Source of the DNA: Neoarius graeffei | Taxonomy: Eukaryota; Chordata; Actinopteri; Siluriformes; Ariidae | DNA: 64,000 nt | Assembly (NCBI RefSeq): GCF_027579695.1 | Contig: NC_083575.1 | Coordinates: 36,121,382-36,185,381, forward strand | Direction of reading: 5' to 3' | Part shown: piece by piece, positions 43,393-54,934 of the stretch | Layout: each line of letters opens with the position of its first letter | How positions within the stretch are numbered: the stretch's first letter is position 1 | Made by a program: the position numbers and the translations under genes | The notes under the pieces: generated by a model | What the model was told of the DNA's origin: nothing | The model's database searches: none | Seen by the model: only the letters and a program-made list of their open reading frames with translations

Positions 43393-43614
43393 TTATATTG
43401 AAAATTCAGGCCCCAAAGTAGAAACTCATTGCAACAATTGTGAATACACCTGACACACAAGTTATAAAACCTGTGATCATTGAAATAGAATTGAGTACGC
43501 CTGTGATTTCCAATTAGCCTAACTGCATCACCATGGTTATAAAATGACCTGTGAACACCAGGACTTTCTCAATTTTTGACCTATGGGTTTGGCCTATCTG
43601 CATGTCTGCATCAT

Positions 43615-44525
43615 GGTTCCATATGGAAAAGAACTGCCAGAGCAAATGAAAAATCTGTTTGTGAGACTGCACAAAGATGGAAATGGATACATGAGAATCA
43701 GTAACCAACTAAATACTGTACCAGACAAAACACAGTTGCAGCAGTAATCAAGAGATATAGAACAAGCTATAGTACCACTAATCAGAGCCACAGTGGCTAT
43801 ACTCCTAAAATGACGCCACTGATAGTGTGCTACTTGCACAGTCTAGCTCTGAAAATCAGACTTGGCAGAGGGGTTAGCAATGGAAATCAGAGTTCAGATA
43901 TCTCAGACAGTGTGAAGGGCATTGCATAATGTCATTTTCTATGGATGGTGTCCAAGAAAGAAAGAAAAAAATCTTTCTTGTTCTTTGGGACAAAACTGCA
44001 AGATTACACTTCACTAAAGAACCTGAAAAGAAGCCTGGTAATTCTTGAGGGCCCATTGTTTGGTCAGATGAGTCCAAGAACAATTTGTTGGCTCAGATGG
44101 GGTCAGTTTAATGTGAAACTGACCAGGACAACCACAGTGAATGCATAGTCTCGACAGCAAAGCAGGGAGGTGGAATTGCGATGATATGGAGTTGCATGAG
44201 TGCAAAAAGTGTTGGGGAGATGACATTTATAGCTGGCGCCATGGATGCCTGTGGATATACCAAAATACTAGCTGACACGATGACTGCCTGTCCCCAGATG
44301 CTTGGCAGAAGAGGAATATTACGTCATGATAACAATCCAAAGCACACTGCCAAAATCACGCAAGAGTTTCTAAAGGAAAAAAGGTGAAAACTATGACCTG
44401 GTCAAGTATGTCACCTGACTCGAATCCAACATAACACTTTTGGGGTATTTTAAAGAGAAACATAGAGTAACACAACTACTCCAGCAAAGAGCAGCTGAAA
44501 AATTGTCTCTGAAAATTGGAAGAAC
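43615..44525 (+). pseudogene. Tc1-like transposase remnant
   Basis: Plus strand in broken frames: PYGKELPEQMKNLFVRLHKD then GNGYMRISNQL (first helix-turn-helix), SPRTICWLRW-like pieces, and near the end MSPDSNP followed by FWGILKRN, the Glu-containing catalytic block. NPKHTAKITQEF follows a degraded second-Asp block. Many stops. Confidence 0.75.
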
Positions 44526-44933
44526 ATACAGTACTGTGCTTAGGCACATGTAAAGAAATGCTGTAGATCAAAAATGGCTTAAAAAATAATGAAATGAAAT
44601 GTGTCAAGATAAAAAAAAAAACACTATAAACAGCAGTAAGCCACAATAAATGAAACAAAGTCAATATTTGGTGTGAGATGATGCATTGCTTTAAAAAATA
44701 GTACTCTTAGGTACAATGAGTGCAGCTTTATGAGGAAAAGAGCTGTAGGTTTAACTGAACATCTTGCAAAACCAGCCACAGACTCTTCTGAACACTTTGT
44801 CACACTTGCTTCTTAATTTTACAGCAAAACCCAGTAGTCTTCAGTATGTTTTCTTTTTTCATCTGAAAAGTGGTCTTTTATGTAATATGCTGCTAAGATA
44901 CCAAAAAAAATTTCTGCAACATTTAATTTTGTG

Positions 44934-45292
44934 GGCGGCACGGTGGTGTAGTGGTTAGCGCTGTCGCCTCACAGCAAGAAGGTCCTGGGTTCGAGCCCCG
45001 GGGCCGGCGAGGGCCTTTCTGTGTGGAGTTTGCATGTTCTCCCCGTGTCCGCGTGGGTTTCCTCTGGGTGCTCCGGTTTCCCCCACAGTCCAAAGACATG
45101 CAGGTTAGGTTAACTGGTGACTCTAAATTGACCGTGGATGTGAGTGTGAATGGGTGTCTATGTGTCAGCCCTGTGATGACCTGGCGACTTGTCCAGGGTG
45201 TACCCCGCCTTTCGCCCGTAGTCAGCTGGGATAGGCTCCAGCTTGCCTGTGACCCTGTAGAAGGATAAAGCGGCTAGAGATAATGAGATGAG
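44934..45292 (+). mobile_element. V-SINE copy
   Basis: Complete, with exact 13-bp duplication ATTTAATTTTGTG at 44921-44933 and 45293-45305. Confidence 0.96.
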
Positions 45293-45359
45293 ATTTAATT
45301 TTGTGCTGGAAAATGAACATTTGGAACTCTAAAATATTTTTGTACTGACTCAATAATGT

Positions 45360-45727
45360 CTCATCTCATTATCTCTAGCCGCTTTATCCTGTTCTACAGG
45401 GTCGCAGGCAAGCTGGAGCCTATCCCAGCTGACTACGGGCGAAAGGCGGGGTACACCCTGGACAAGTTGCCAGGTCATCACAGGGCTGACACATAGACAC
45501 AGACAACCATTCACACTCACACCTACGGTCAATTTAGAGTCACCAGTTAACCTAACCTGCATGTCTTTGGACTGTGGGGGAAACCGGAGCACCCGGAGGA
45601 AACCCACGCAGACACGGGGAGAACATGCAAACTCCACACAGAAAGGCCCTCCCCGGCCACGGGGCTCGAACCCGGACCTTCTTGCTGTGAGGCGACAGCG
45701 CTAACCACTACACCACCGTGCCGCCCC
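45360..45727 (-). mobile_element. V-SINE copy, opposite orientation
   Basis: Complete, with exact 12-bp duplication ACTCAATAATGT at 45348-45359 and 45728-45739. Confidence 0.96.
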
Positions 45728-46724
45728 ACTCAATAATGTAGAAGTCATAAAATATAAATTTATAACAAAGTTTCTATGAAAACTATAGGGTGCCTATGAC
45801 TTTTGCACAGCACTTTATGTCCAGAAATTTGTGCAAAACTGGTATCCTCCTATTTTTGTCATCAAAAAATAAAGGTGCACATACAAAATATTGAAAAAAA
45901 AATAAAAGGTTTGAATCTTAGCAATGAAATGTGTACTGAATTTTGTTGCACTGATTTCCTGCTCTGGGACCTGACTTTTAGTTTTTAATTTTACATAAGA
46001 GCAAATACTATACTGTTCAACTTGGAAGTAATGCAATTACTGTAAGTACAATTTTGAATCAATTGACATTTAAGTCATATTTCACAGAGGTGTACTCACT
46101 TATGTTGTATACTTTATATACAGCAAAACAACAAGGTTAATGTGTCCAATAAAGTGTTTAGCAAGTGTACACAGTGAGCAAGAAAAACCAGAATTGCTGC
46201 TATGGCTGATACACTCTAACACAACACACCAGTATGCCAGTATAAGTGCCACCACCCAAATACAGTGCCTTGCAAAAGGATTCACCCACTTGGTATTTTT
46301 CTTGTTTTGTTTTATGACAATTTGGAATTAACATGGATTTTGGGGGGTTTGTACCCATTGATTTACAAAACATGGTTACTACTTTGAAGATGCAAAATAT
46401 TTTTTATTGTGACACAAATAATAATAATTAAGACATACAAACGGAAGTCTTGAGTGTGCAAAAGCATCCCCACTGCACGATGCTGCCACTACCATGCTTC
46501 ACCAAAAGAATGGTGTTCTCAGGGTGATGGAAATTGTTAGGTTTGTATCACACAGTGTTTCCCATACTGGCCAAAGGTTCAGTTTTAGTCTCATGTGACC
46601 AGAGATCTTCCATGTGTTTGGGGAGTCTGCCACATGCTATTCAGCAAACTACAAACGTGTTCTTATTTTATTTCTTTAAGCAATGACTTCTTTCTGGCCA
46701 CTCTTCCATAAAGGAGTGTATGGT

Positions 46725-46860
46725 TTAAAGTGGTCTAATAGAACTTTGCAGCTCCTTCAGCGTCATCTTTGGTGCCTTTGTTGAATCTCTGATTAATGCC
46801 CTCCTTGCCTGGTCTGTAAGTTTTGGTGGGTGGTGTTCTCTTGTCAGGTTTGTAGCAGTG
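46725..46860 (-). pseudogene. N-terminal transposase scrap
   Basis: HHPPKLTDQARRALIRDSTK then APKMTLKELQSS, the linker and second helix-turn-helix of a Tc1-like transposase. Around 46440-46680 further pieces (KHGGS-like, DETK-like) can be traced in broken frames. Confidence 0.75.
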
Positions 46861-46874
46861 CCATATTCCTTCCA

Positions 46875-47248
46875 TCCATTATCTGTAGTCATATTCCTTC
46901 CATCCATTATCCTGTTCTACAGGGTCGCAGGCAAGCTGTAGCCTGTCCCAGCTGACTATGGGTGAGATCTGGGGTACACCCTGGACAAGTCACCAGGTTA
47001 TTGCAGGGCTAACACAGAGACAAACAACTGTTCACACTCACACCTACGGTCAATTTAGAGCCACCAGTTAGCCTAACCTGCATGTCTTTGGACTGTGGGG
47101 GAAACCGGAGCACCCGGAGGAAACCCGGGCAGACACGGGGAGAACATGCAAACTCCACACAGAAAGGCCCTCGCCGGCCGCTGGGCTCGAACCCAGGACC
47201 TTCTTGCTGTGAGGCGACAGTGCTAACCACTACACCACCATGCCACCC
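46875..47248 (-). mobile_element. V-SINE copy (older subfamily)
   Basis: Flanked by CCATATTCCTTCCAT at 46861-46875 and 47249-47263. About 20 bp of the duplicated flank recurs inside the tail (46890-46908), a local slippage or second event. Confidence 0.88.
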
Positions 47249-47428
47249 CCATATTCCTTCCATTTTGTTATAATGGATTTCATGGTGCTCTGTGGAAATG
47301 TTAAAAGTTTGGGATTTTTTTAAATACCCGACCCTGAGCTATATTTCTCCAAAACTTTGTTTCTGAATTCTTCATGTTGCTTGCTTAGTACTGTTGCAGA
47401 CTCAGGGGCCTCTCAGAACAGGAGTATT

Positions 47429-47542
47429 CATACTGACATCATGTGACTGATCATGATGTCAGTATGAACTGAACCTCTAAATAAGATCCAATCAACTAAT
47501 TATGTGACTTCTGAAGTTAATTGATTGGATCTTATTTAGAGG
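47429..47542. repeat. Two adjacent perfect hairpins
   Basis: CATACTGACATCATG (47429-47443) pairs with 47452-47466. CCTCTAAATAAGATCCAATC (22-bp arm, 47474-47495) pairs with 47521-47542. They lie in the 5' leader of the Tc1-like element. Confidence 0.85.
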
Positions 47543-47606
47543 TTTCATATACATATGCACTCAAATTTTAAGTTTTAATTTTTTTAGCAAGTTGTGTTTT
47601 TCATTC

Positions 47607-47989
47607 AGGGCGGCACGGTGGTGTAGTGGTTAGCGCTGTCGCCTCACAGCAAGAAGGTCCGGGTTCGAGCCCCGTGGCCGACAAGGGCCTTTCTGTGCGG
47701 AGTTTGCATGTTCTCCCCATGTCCACGTGGGTTTCCTCCGGGTGCTCCGGTTTCCCCCACAGTCCAAAGACATGCAGGTTAGGTTAACTGGTGACTCTAA
47801 ATTGACTGTAGGTGTGAATGTGAGTGTGAATGGTTGTCTGTGTCTATGTGTCAGCCCTGTGATGACCTGGCGACTTGTCCAGGGTGTACCCCGCCTTTCG
47901 CCCGTAGTCAGCTGGGATAGGCTCCAGCTTGCCTGTGACCCTGTAGGACAGGATAAAGCGGCTAGAGATGATGAGATGAGATGAGATGA
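47607..47989 (+). mobile_element. V-SINE copy
   Basis: Complete, with exact 12-bp duplication TGTTTTTCATTC at 47595-47606 and 47990-48001, and a long GATGAGATGAGATG tail. Confidence 0.96.
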
Positions 47990-48346
47990 TGTTTTTCATT
48001 CTACTTCAACATTTTGAGCTATTTTGTTCCGTTACATACAATCCAAGTAAAACTCCATTTTTATTACAGGGTGTAATGCAACAAAACAGGGAAAATCCAA
48101 GGGGGATGAGTATTTTCACTAGGCACTCTACTTTGTCAGTGGCTGTCTTATATGTCGGTCCATTTACACTGATGGACAGGGGAGAGGGGGAATGATACAT
48201 GTACATTGCAACAAATGAGCGACAAATAGTAATAATATGCTCTGAGGCAAAAAATGACCATAGTTCAGATCATTCAAAGTTAGGACCCACTTCATGTTAA
48301 TACATCTAACAGCTTCTTGACAGCCTTTCTATTATCCTTGGGAGTA

Positions 48347-49930
48347 CAGTGGGGAAAATAAATATTTGATACACTGCCAATTTTGCAAGTTTTCCCACTT
48401 AGAAATAATGGAGAGGTCTGTAATTTTTATCATAGGTACACTTCAACTGTGAGAGACAGAATCTAAAAAAAAAATCCAGAAAATCACACTGTATGATTTT
48501 TGAATAATTAATTTGCATGTTATTCAATGAAATAAGTATTTGATACAATAGAAAAATAGAACTTAATATTTGGTACAGAAACAATTACAGAGGTCAGACA
48601 TTTCCTGTAGTTCCTGACCAGGTTTGCACACACTGCAGCAGGGATTTTGGCTCACTCCTCCATACAGATCTTTCAGGTTTCGGGGCTGTCGCTGGGCAAC
48701 ACGGAGTTTCAGCTCCCTCCAAAGATTTTCTATTGGGTTCAGGTCTGGAGACTGGCTAGGCCACTCCAGGACCTTGAAATGCTTCTTATGGAGCCACTCC
48801 TTAGTTGCCCTGGCTTTGTGTTTCGGGTCATTGCTATGCTGGAAGACCCAGCCACAACCCATCTTCAATGCTCTTACTGAGGGAAGGAGGTTGTTGCGCA
48901 AAATCTCGCGATACATGGCCCCGTCCAGCCTCCCCTCAATACAGTGCAGTCGTCCTGTCCCCTTTGCAGAAAAGCACTCCCAAAGTATGATGTTTCCACC
49001 CCCATGCTTCATGGTTGGGATGGTGTTTTTGGGGTTGTACTCATCCTTCTTCTTCCTCCAAACACGGCGAGTGGAGTTTATACCAAAAAGCTCTATTTTG
49101 GTCTCATATGACCACATGACCTTCTCCCATGCTTCCTCTGGATCATCCAGATGGTCATTGGCAAACTTCAGATGGGCCTGGACATGTGCTGGCTTGAGCA
49201 GGGGGACCTTGCGCGCACTGCAGGATTTTAATCCATGACTGCGTAGTGTGTTACTAATGGTAATCTTTGAGACTGTGGTCCCAGCTCTCTTCAGGTCATT
49301 GACCAGGTCCTCCCGTGTAGTTCTGGGCTGATCCCTCACCTTTCTCATGATCATTGATACCCCACAAGGCGAGATCTTGCATGGAGCTCCAGACCGAGGG
49401 AGATTGACAGTCATCTTGAGTTTCTTTCATTTTCTAATAATTGCGTCAACAGTTGTTGCCTTCTCACCAAGCTGCTTGCCTATTGTCCTGTAGCCCATCC
49501 CAGCCTTGTGCAGGTCTACAGTTTTGTCCCTGGTGTCCTTAGACGGCTCTTTGGTCTTGCCCATGGTGGAGAGGTTGGAGTCTGATTGATTGAGTGTGTG
49601 GACAGGTGTCTTTATACAGGTAATGAGTTCAAACTGGTGCAATTAATACAGGTAATGAGTGGAGAATAGGAGGGCTTTTTAAAGAAAAACTAACAGGTCT
49701 GTGAGAGCCAGAATTCTTGCTGATTGGTAGGTGATCAAATACTTATTTCATGCAATAACATGCAAATTAATTATTTAAAAATCATACAATGTGATTTTCT
49801 GGATTTTTTTTTAGATTCTGTCTCTCACAGTTGAAGTGTCCCTATGATAAAAATTACAAACCTCTCCATTCTTTGTAAGTGGGAAAACTTGCAAAATCGG
49901 CAGTGTATCAAATACTTATTTTCCCCACTG
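48347..49930 (-). mobile_element. Tc1-like transposon (CAGTGGGGAAAATAA family), copy 1
   Basis: 1584 bp with inverted termini CAGTGGGGAAAATAAATATT and complement. TA at 48345-48346 and 49931-49932. Copy 2 is at 51103-53758. The sequence around 49640-49647 is the empty site for the piggyBac insertion in copy 2. Confidence 0.95.
48563..49606 (-). pseudogene. Tc1-like transposase with lost catalytic residues, copy 1
   Basis: N-terminal part: [20 protein letters not shown] then [20 protein letters not shown], a paired-type helix-turn-helix, ending IIRK at an in-frame TGA (49429-49427). The same frame resumes [13 protein letters not shown] (from 49426) and runs to 48563. In place of the first catalytic Asp it reads [13 protein letters not shown], and in place of the second FQHSNDPKH. 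The third block [11 protein letters not shown] is normal. After RNLKDL the C-terminus is out of phase ([10 protein letters not shown]); the normal [17 protein letters not shown] lies in another frame. Four separate defects, all shared with copy 2. Confidence 0.92.
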
Positions 49931-49932
49931 TA

Positions 49933-50224
49933 AAAGGAATATTATGACATTGACATGGCCATGTGTAAATTCTCTCTGCACAATTTCCAAAGGCTACATT
50001 ATTTCGAAAAAAAATTAAATACTAAAATTAAATGCTAAATTTCATGCACATTTTGCCCTTGAGTGTATAAGGTACAGCCACAGTCCCCTCCAAAAGTATT
50101 GGAACAGCAAGGTCAAATCTTTTGTTTTTGCTATACATTCAAGACATTTGGGTTTGAAAACGAAAGATGAATATGAAATGACAAATCATAATTCAGTTAT
50201 CATTTTCTAATATTTATCTAAATG
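49933..50224. other. Spacer with one Tc1-type terminus
   Basis: From about 50081, CAGTCCCCTCCAAAAGTATT is the typical end of another fish Tc1-like family. No matching right end was found in the window, so it is a fragment. Confidence 0.55.
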
Positions 50225-50235
50225 TGTTACTTTAT

Positions 50236-50584
50236 GGCGGTATAGTGGTTAGCACTGTCGCCTCACAGCAAGAAGGTCCTGGGTTCGAGCTCAGTGGCCG
50301 ATGAGAGCCTTTCTGTGTGGAGTTTGCATGTTCTCTGCCCGGGTTTCCTCTGGGTGCTCCAGTTTCCCCCACAGTCCAAAGACATGCAGGTTAGGCTAAT
50401 TGGTGACTCTAAATTGACAGCAGGTGTGAATGAGAGTGTGAATGGTTGTTTGTCAGCCTTGCAATGACTTGGCGACTTGTCCAGGCTGTACTCTGCCTCT
50501 CGCTCATAGTCAGCTGGGATAGGCTCCAGCTTGCCTGTGACCCTGTAGAACAGGATAAGCGGCTACAGATAATGTATGTATATC
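50236..50584 (+). mobile_element. V-SINE copy (older subfamily)
   Basis: Flanked by TGTTACTTTAT at 50225-50235 and 50585-50595. Confidence 0.9.
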
Positions 50585-51390
50585 TGTTACTTTATAGTGG
50601 CATAGTGGTTAGCACTGTTGCCTCACAGCAAGAAGGTCCTGGGTTCAAGCACAGCAGCTGATGAGGGTCTTTCTGTGTGGAGTTTGCATGTTCTCCCCTT
50701 ATCTGCGTGGGTTTCCTCCGGGTGCTCCAGTTTCCCCCCACAGTCCAAAGACCCACAAATTAGGCTAATTGGTAGCTCTAAATAGACCATAGGTGTGAAT
50801 GTAAGTGTGAATGGTTGTTTGTCTCTGCGATAACCTGGCGACTTGTCCAGGGCGTACCCCGCCTCTCGCCCATAGTCAGTTGGGATAGGCTCCAGCTTGC
50901 CCGTGACCCTGCACCAGTGGCGGCTGGTAGCCTTTCAAACAGGGGAGGCTGGTCGGTTACGATATTTCCAGATTTTAAAAGAAAAAAGAAAAAACACATC
51001 AATTTTGCCCATACTCTTGCCTCTGATCTGGCTGATTGTTGGCAGGGTCACAAACTGTGAAATAACAGGTTCTTTTGGCCCATTAGCCTACTGTCCAATT
51101 TACAGTGGGGAAAATAAGTAGGTGATACACTGCCGATTTTGCAAGTTTTCCCACTTACAAAGAATGGAGAGGTCTGTAATTTTTATCGTAGGGACACTTC
51201 AACTGTGAGAGACAGAATCTAAAAAAAAATCCAGAAAATCACATTGTATGATTTTTAAATAATTAATTTGCATGTTATTGCATGAAATAAGTATTTGATC
51301 ACCTACCAATCAGCAAGAATTCTGGCTCTCACAGACCCGTTAGTTTTTCTTTAAAAAGCCCTCCTATTCTCCACTCATTACCTGTATTAA

Positions 51391-52460
51391 CCCTTTGATG
51401 CAAAACATATGCACACCCCTTCTAATGCACAACATAGGTCAAAAATGGCCCGCATTCATTTTCCAGGTTATTTCATGCTGACTGAGTTTTTCTTTGCTCT
51501 ATCTTTTGAAATCAATTTATTTTATGATTGAATATTCCAAGTATTCTTTAAATATCTTGTTTTTAATTACCACAAATCATTAATTTAATTTTTTCTTTCC
51601 TACTTTATGAACAAAAATACTTTTTATATTACTACACAGGTCATCCAAGTGTGATTTAAAATTAAATGTCTTAATACTATAATAATAATTTGTTTCAAGT
51701 AATTACTTTAGCAGTGAATGGGGCCAGTTATTTATTTATTATGTAGTTAGCTAAGCCAACTACAATAAAATTAGCTAACTAAAGTAGAATATGTCAACAG
51801 CTCGGTAGCTAATAGTAATTACTTGTAACTTTCTGGCAAGTAATCTACTCACTCTCAAGGTAACCTAAACATAATAAATTTTTTTCTAAGGTAATGTTCG
51901 AACAATTGAAAAACATTACTTCCATGTATTAGATGGGCAAAGGGCGCTGTGCTGAGCTGTGAAACGTCTGACACGAGCACAATTCACAGTTCCCACCAAA
52001 CGCTGTAGTAAATGCATGCGGGTCGTTTCTGACCCATGTGTGTAAACTTGATGTAAAATTACAAAAGCTGTGCTTGTTCATAACTTAAGAAAGGAAAAAT
52101 AAAAATGATGATTTGTGCTAAACAAAAACAAGATATTTACTGCATATTTGGAAAAATAAATGACAAAATGAATTTATTTCAAAAGTAGATCATAGAAACC
52201 ACTCAGCCATACATGAAATAACCTGGAAAATGAATGCAGGTCGTTTTTGACCCGTGTTGTTCATTAGAAGGGTAGTGATACAAAAAGGGTTTTTATTCAA
52301 AAAGTAATAAAGGAAAAAATAAAATAAGGATGTATGATGATCAAAGACAAGTTAATTGAGGAATACCTTGAATACTGAATGATGGAATTAATTTATTGCA
52401 AAGATATAGAAGATAAAAACTCAGCCGGGTCACTTTTGACCCATGTTTTGCATCAAAGGG
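51391..52460. mobile_element. piggyBac-type non-autonomous element, copy 2
   Basis: TTAA at 51387-51390 and 52461-52464, termini CCCTTTGATGCAAAACAT inverted. 1070 bp, no transposase. Uninterrupted equivalent of copy 1 (25063-27745), in inverse orientation. Confidence 0.93.
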
Positions 52461-52500
52461 TTAATTGCACCGGTTTGAACTCGTTACCTGTATAAAGACA

Positions 52501-53544
52501 CCTGTCCACACACTCAATCAATCAGACTCCAACCTCTCCACCATGGGCAAGACGAAAGAGCTGTCTAAGGACACCAGGGACAAAACTGTAGACCTGCACA
52601 AGGCTGGGATGGGCTACAGGACAATAGGCAAGCAGCTTGGTGAGAAGGCAACAACTGTTGACGCAATTATTAGAAAATGAAAGAAACTCAAGATGACTGT
52701 CAATCTCCCTCGGTCTGGAGCTCCATGCAAGATCTCGCCTTGTGGGGTATCAATGATCATGAGAAAGGTGAGGGATCAGCCCAGAACTACATGGGAGGAC
52801 CTGGTCAATGACCTGAAGAGAGCTGGGACCACAGTCTCAAAGATTACCATTAGTAACACACTACGCCGTCATGGATTAAAATCCTGCAGTGCGCGCAAGG
52901 TCCCCCTGCTCAAGCCAGCACATGTCCAGGCCCGTCTGAAGTTTGCCAATGACCATCTGGATGATCCAGAGGAAGCATGGGAGAAGGTCATGTGGTCATA
53001 TGAGACCAAAATAGAGCTTTTTGGTATAAACTCCACTCGCCGTGTTTGGAGGAAGAAGAAGGATGAGTACAACCCCAAAAACACCATCCCAACCATGAAG
53101 CATGGGGGTGGAAACATCATACTTTGGGAGTGCTTTTCTGCAAAGGGGACAGGACGACTGCACTGTATTGAGGGGAGGCTGGACGGGGCCATGTATCGCG
53201 AGATTTTGCGCAACAACCTCCTTCCCTCAGTAAGAGCATTGAAGATGGGTTGTGGCTGGGTCTTCCAGCATAGCAATGACCCGAAACACAAAGCCAGGGC
53301 AACTAAGGAGTGGCTCCGTAAGAAGCATTTCAAGGTCCTGGAGTGGCCTAGCCGGTCTCCAGACCTGAACCCAATAGAAAATCTTTGGAGGGAGCTGAAA
53401 CTCCGTGTTGCCCAGCGACAGCCCCGAAACCTGAAAGATCTGTATGGAGGAGTGAGCCAAAATCCCTGCTGCAGTGTGTGCAAACCTGGTCAGGAACTAC
53501 AGGAAATGTCTGACCTCTGTAATTGTTTCTGTACCAAATATTAA
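52501..53544 (+). pseudogene. Tc1-like transposase with lost catalytic residues, copy 2
   Basis: Same organisation as copy 1: [20 protein letters not shown] from 52543, TGA at 52678-52680, resumption at [18 protein letters not shown] and QHSNDPKH in place of the catalytic Asp blocks, [11 protein letters not shown] intact, and the same C-terminal phase error. Only a few residues differ from copy 1 (for example RTTW for RTTR, EWLRKK for EWLHKK, PSRSP for PSQSP), so the two copies separated recently and after inactivation. Confidence 0.92.
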
Positions 53545-54723
53545 GTTCTGTTTTTCTATTGTATCAAATACTAATTTCATGCAATAACATGCAAATTAAT
53601 TATTTAAAAATCATACAGTGTGATTTTCTGGATTTTTTTTAGATTCTGTCTCTCACAGTTGAAGTGTACCTACGATAAAAATTACAGACCTCTCCATTAT
53701 TTCTAAGTGGGAAAACTTGCAAAATTGGCAGTGTATCAAATATTTATTTTCCCCACTGTACATGATGGTGGTGTTGGGGGGGTATATTTTAACATTTTAT
53801 ATTTTAAAATTGTGGCATGTTGTTTAAAAACTGATCATTATTGAAAGCAGCTCTTTGTCAGGAACCTCAGCAGTAGAGCTGGGTGCCACACATTTCATTC
53901 AATGACACTTTCCCTATATTTTACTTATTTTGACTGAGAAATGTTTTATTGGCAATTTTGATAACCCTTCACTTTTAATCCAGGTCTGTAGTGTGAAATG
54001 TTCTCGGCTGTGTTTTTGTTTAAAAATGTTTTCCAAATTGTAGCTGTGTTTAATTCATATCCAGAGAAAAATATATATTCCAATATAATATACTCAGCAT
54101 AAACATTTTAAATAGATTCTATATTTTTGGTCCATCCATGACATATTACTAAAGTAGCCTATTTACTGTTGTTGATGTGGGTCACTTGCTGTTAGCCAAT
54201 TCACTTTCTCGTACCAGGAGAGCTGAAAGGAACGCGTATTATTCCCTACCTTTTTCACCAAGTCAATTTGAGGCGTTGGTCTACCCTGATCTTTAATTTT
54301 ATTTTTTTTCCTCGAAAGGAAGACTGGCAAATGGCTTCACCAAAATTAAATCAGCAATGCTTGGCATCCGTGCGCAGCTTTCTTGCTAGCTGACTAGCCC
54401 CCTCAAGTTCAAGTTCAGTCACTCAAATAAACGACATTTCTGGAACTAAGATAGCAAACTTGACAACACTATATTTACACTTTATTTACAATGAAAATAT
54501 ATACAAACTAAAAAAGCTGGTAGAAACCGTATGTAATGAATGAAATCGAAATGTAAGCTGATCTCTTACAATACACCACACCACTTATGAATCCGCATGG
54601 GACTGAACTGAGATTCACCGCTGCCTGTCTATATTTGAAACGAGCTGTCAATCAAAGAAAATATCCGGCTGCTTTCACCAATCACCAGTCTCCTCGCGGA
54701 AACTGCCATGTCCCTCCCACTGT

Positions 54724-54934
54724 GAGGCTCGGAGTCCGTGGGCGGGCATTTTCGCAGTATTTGTCCAATAACCGTCTTGCATTTTGAGATCGAAAAGCGC
54801 AGAGCTCCCAAATGCCATTGAAGTCCACTGAGGCTGGGAGTCCGTGGGCAGGCGTTTTCGCAGTATTTGTCCAATAATCGTCTTGCATTTTGATATTGAA
54901 AGCGCATAGCTCCCAAATGCTATTGAAGTCCACT
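54724..54934. repeat. 106-bp tandem duplication inside the hAT element
   Basis: Two units starting GAGGCTCGGAGTCCGTGGGC and GAGGCTGGGAGTCCGTGGGC at 54724 and 54830; the partial third start is at 54935. They contain CCAATAA and CGCAGTATTTG blocks, perhaps regulatory repeats of the element. Confidence 0.88.

Larger units (their letters stand above)
44529..45815. mobile_element. MITE of the CAGTACTGTGC family with two opposed SINEs
   Basis: Same internal sequence as 32311-32849 in the same orientation. TA at about 44527-44528 and 45816-45817. Two V-SINEs in opposite orientation lie inside, about 67 bp apart. Confidence 0.85.
34702..46114 (+). mobile_element. Tc1-like husk (GTGAGTACACC family) split by 8.5 kb of retroelements
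   Basis: Left terminus CAGTATACAACAGAAGTGAG after TA at 34700-34701. Right terminus CTCACTTATGTTGTATACT ends at about 46114 before TA. Further inside, CATAAATGTCAAATGATTT at left matches the inverse of CAATTGACATTTAAG at right. Transposase remains are at 43615-44525. Gmr1-like element B occupies the middle. Confidence 0.75.
46263..48128 (-). mobile_element. Tc1-like element (CAGTGCCTTGCAAAAG family), degraded
   Basis: Left terminus CAGTGCCTTGCAAAAGGATT after TA. The right terminus AGTATTTTCACTAGGCACT is its inverse, followed by TA. Two V-SINEs are inserted. Transposase scraps on the minus strand. Confidence 0.82.
51103..53758 (+). mobile_element. Tc1-like transposon (CAGTGGGGAAAATAA family), copy 2
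   Basis: TA at 51101-51102 and 53759-53760. Same family as 48347-49930 in the opposite orientation, with a piggyBac element inserted in its leader. Confidence 0.95.

Noticed and set aside
48624..49238. 204-residue plus-strand frame (and its twin at 52869-53483)
   Set aside because: Antisense of the Tc1-like transposase; present only because the sense strand is coding-derived.
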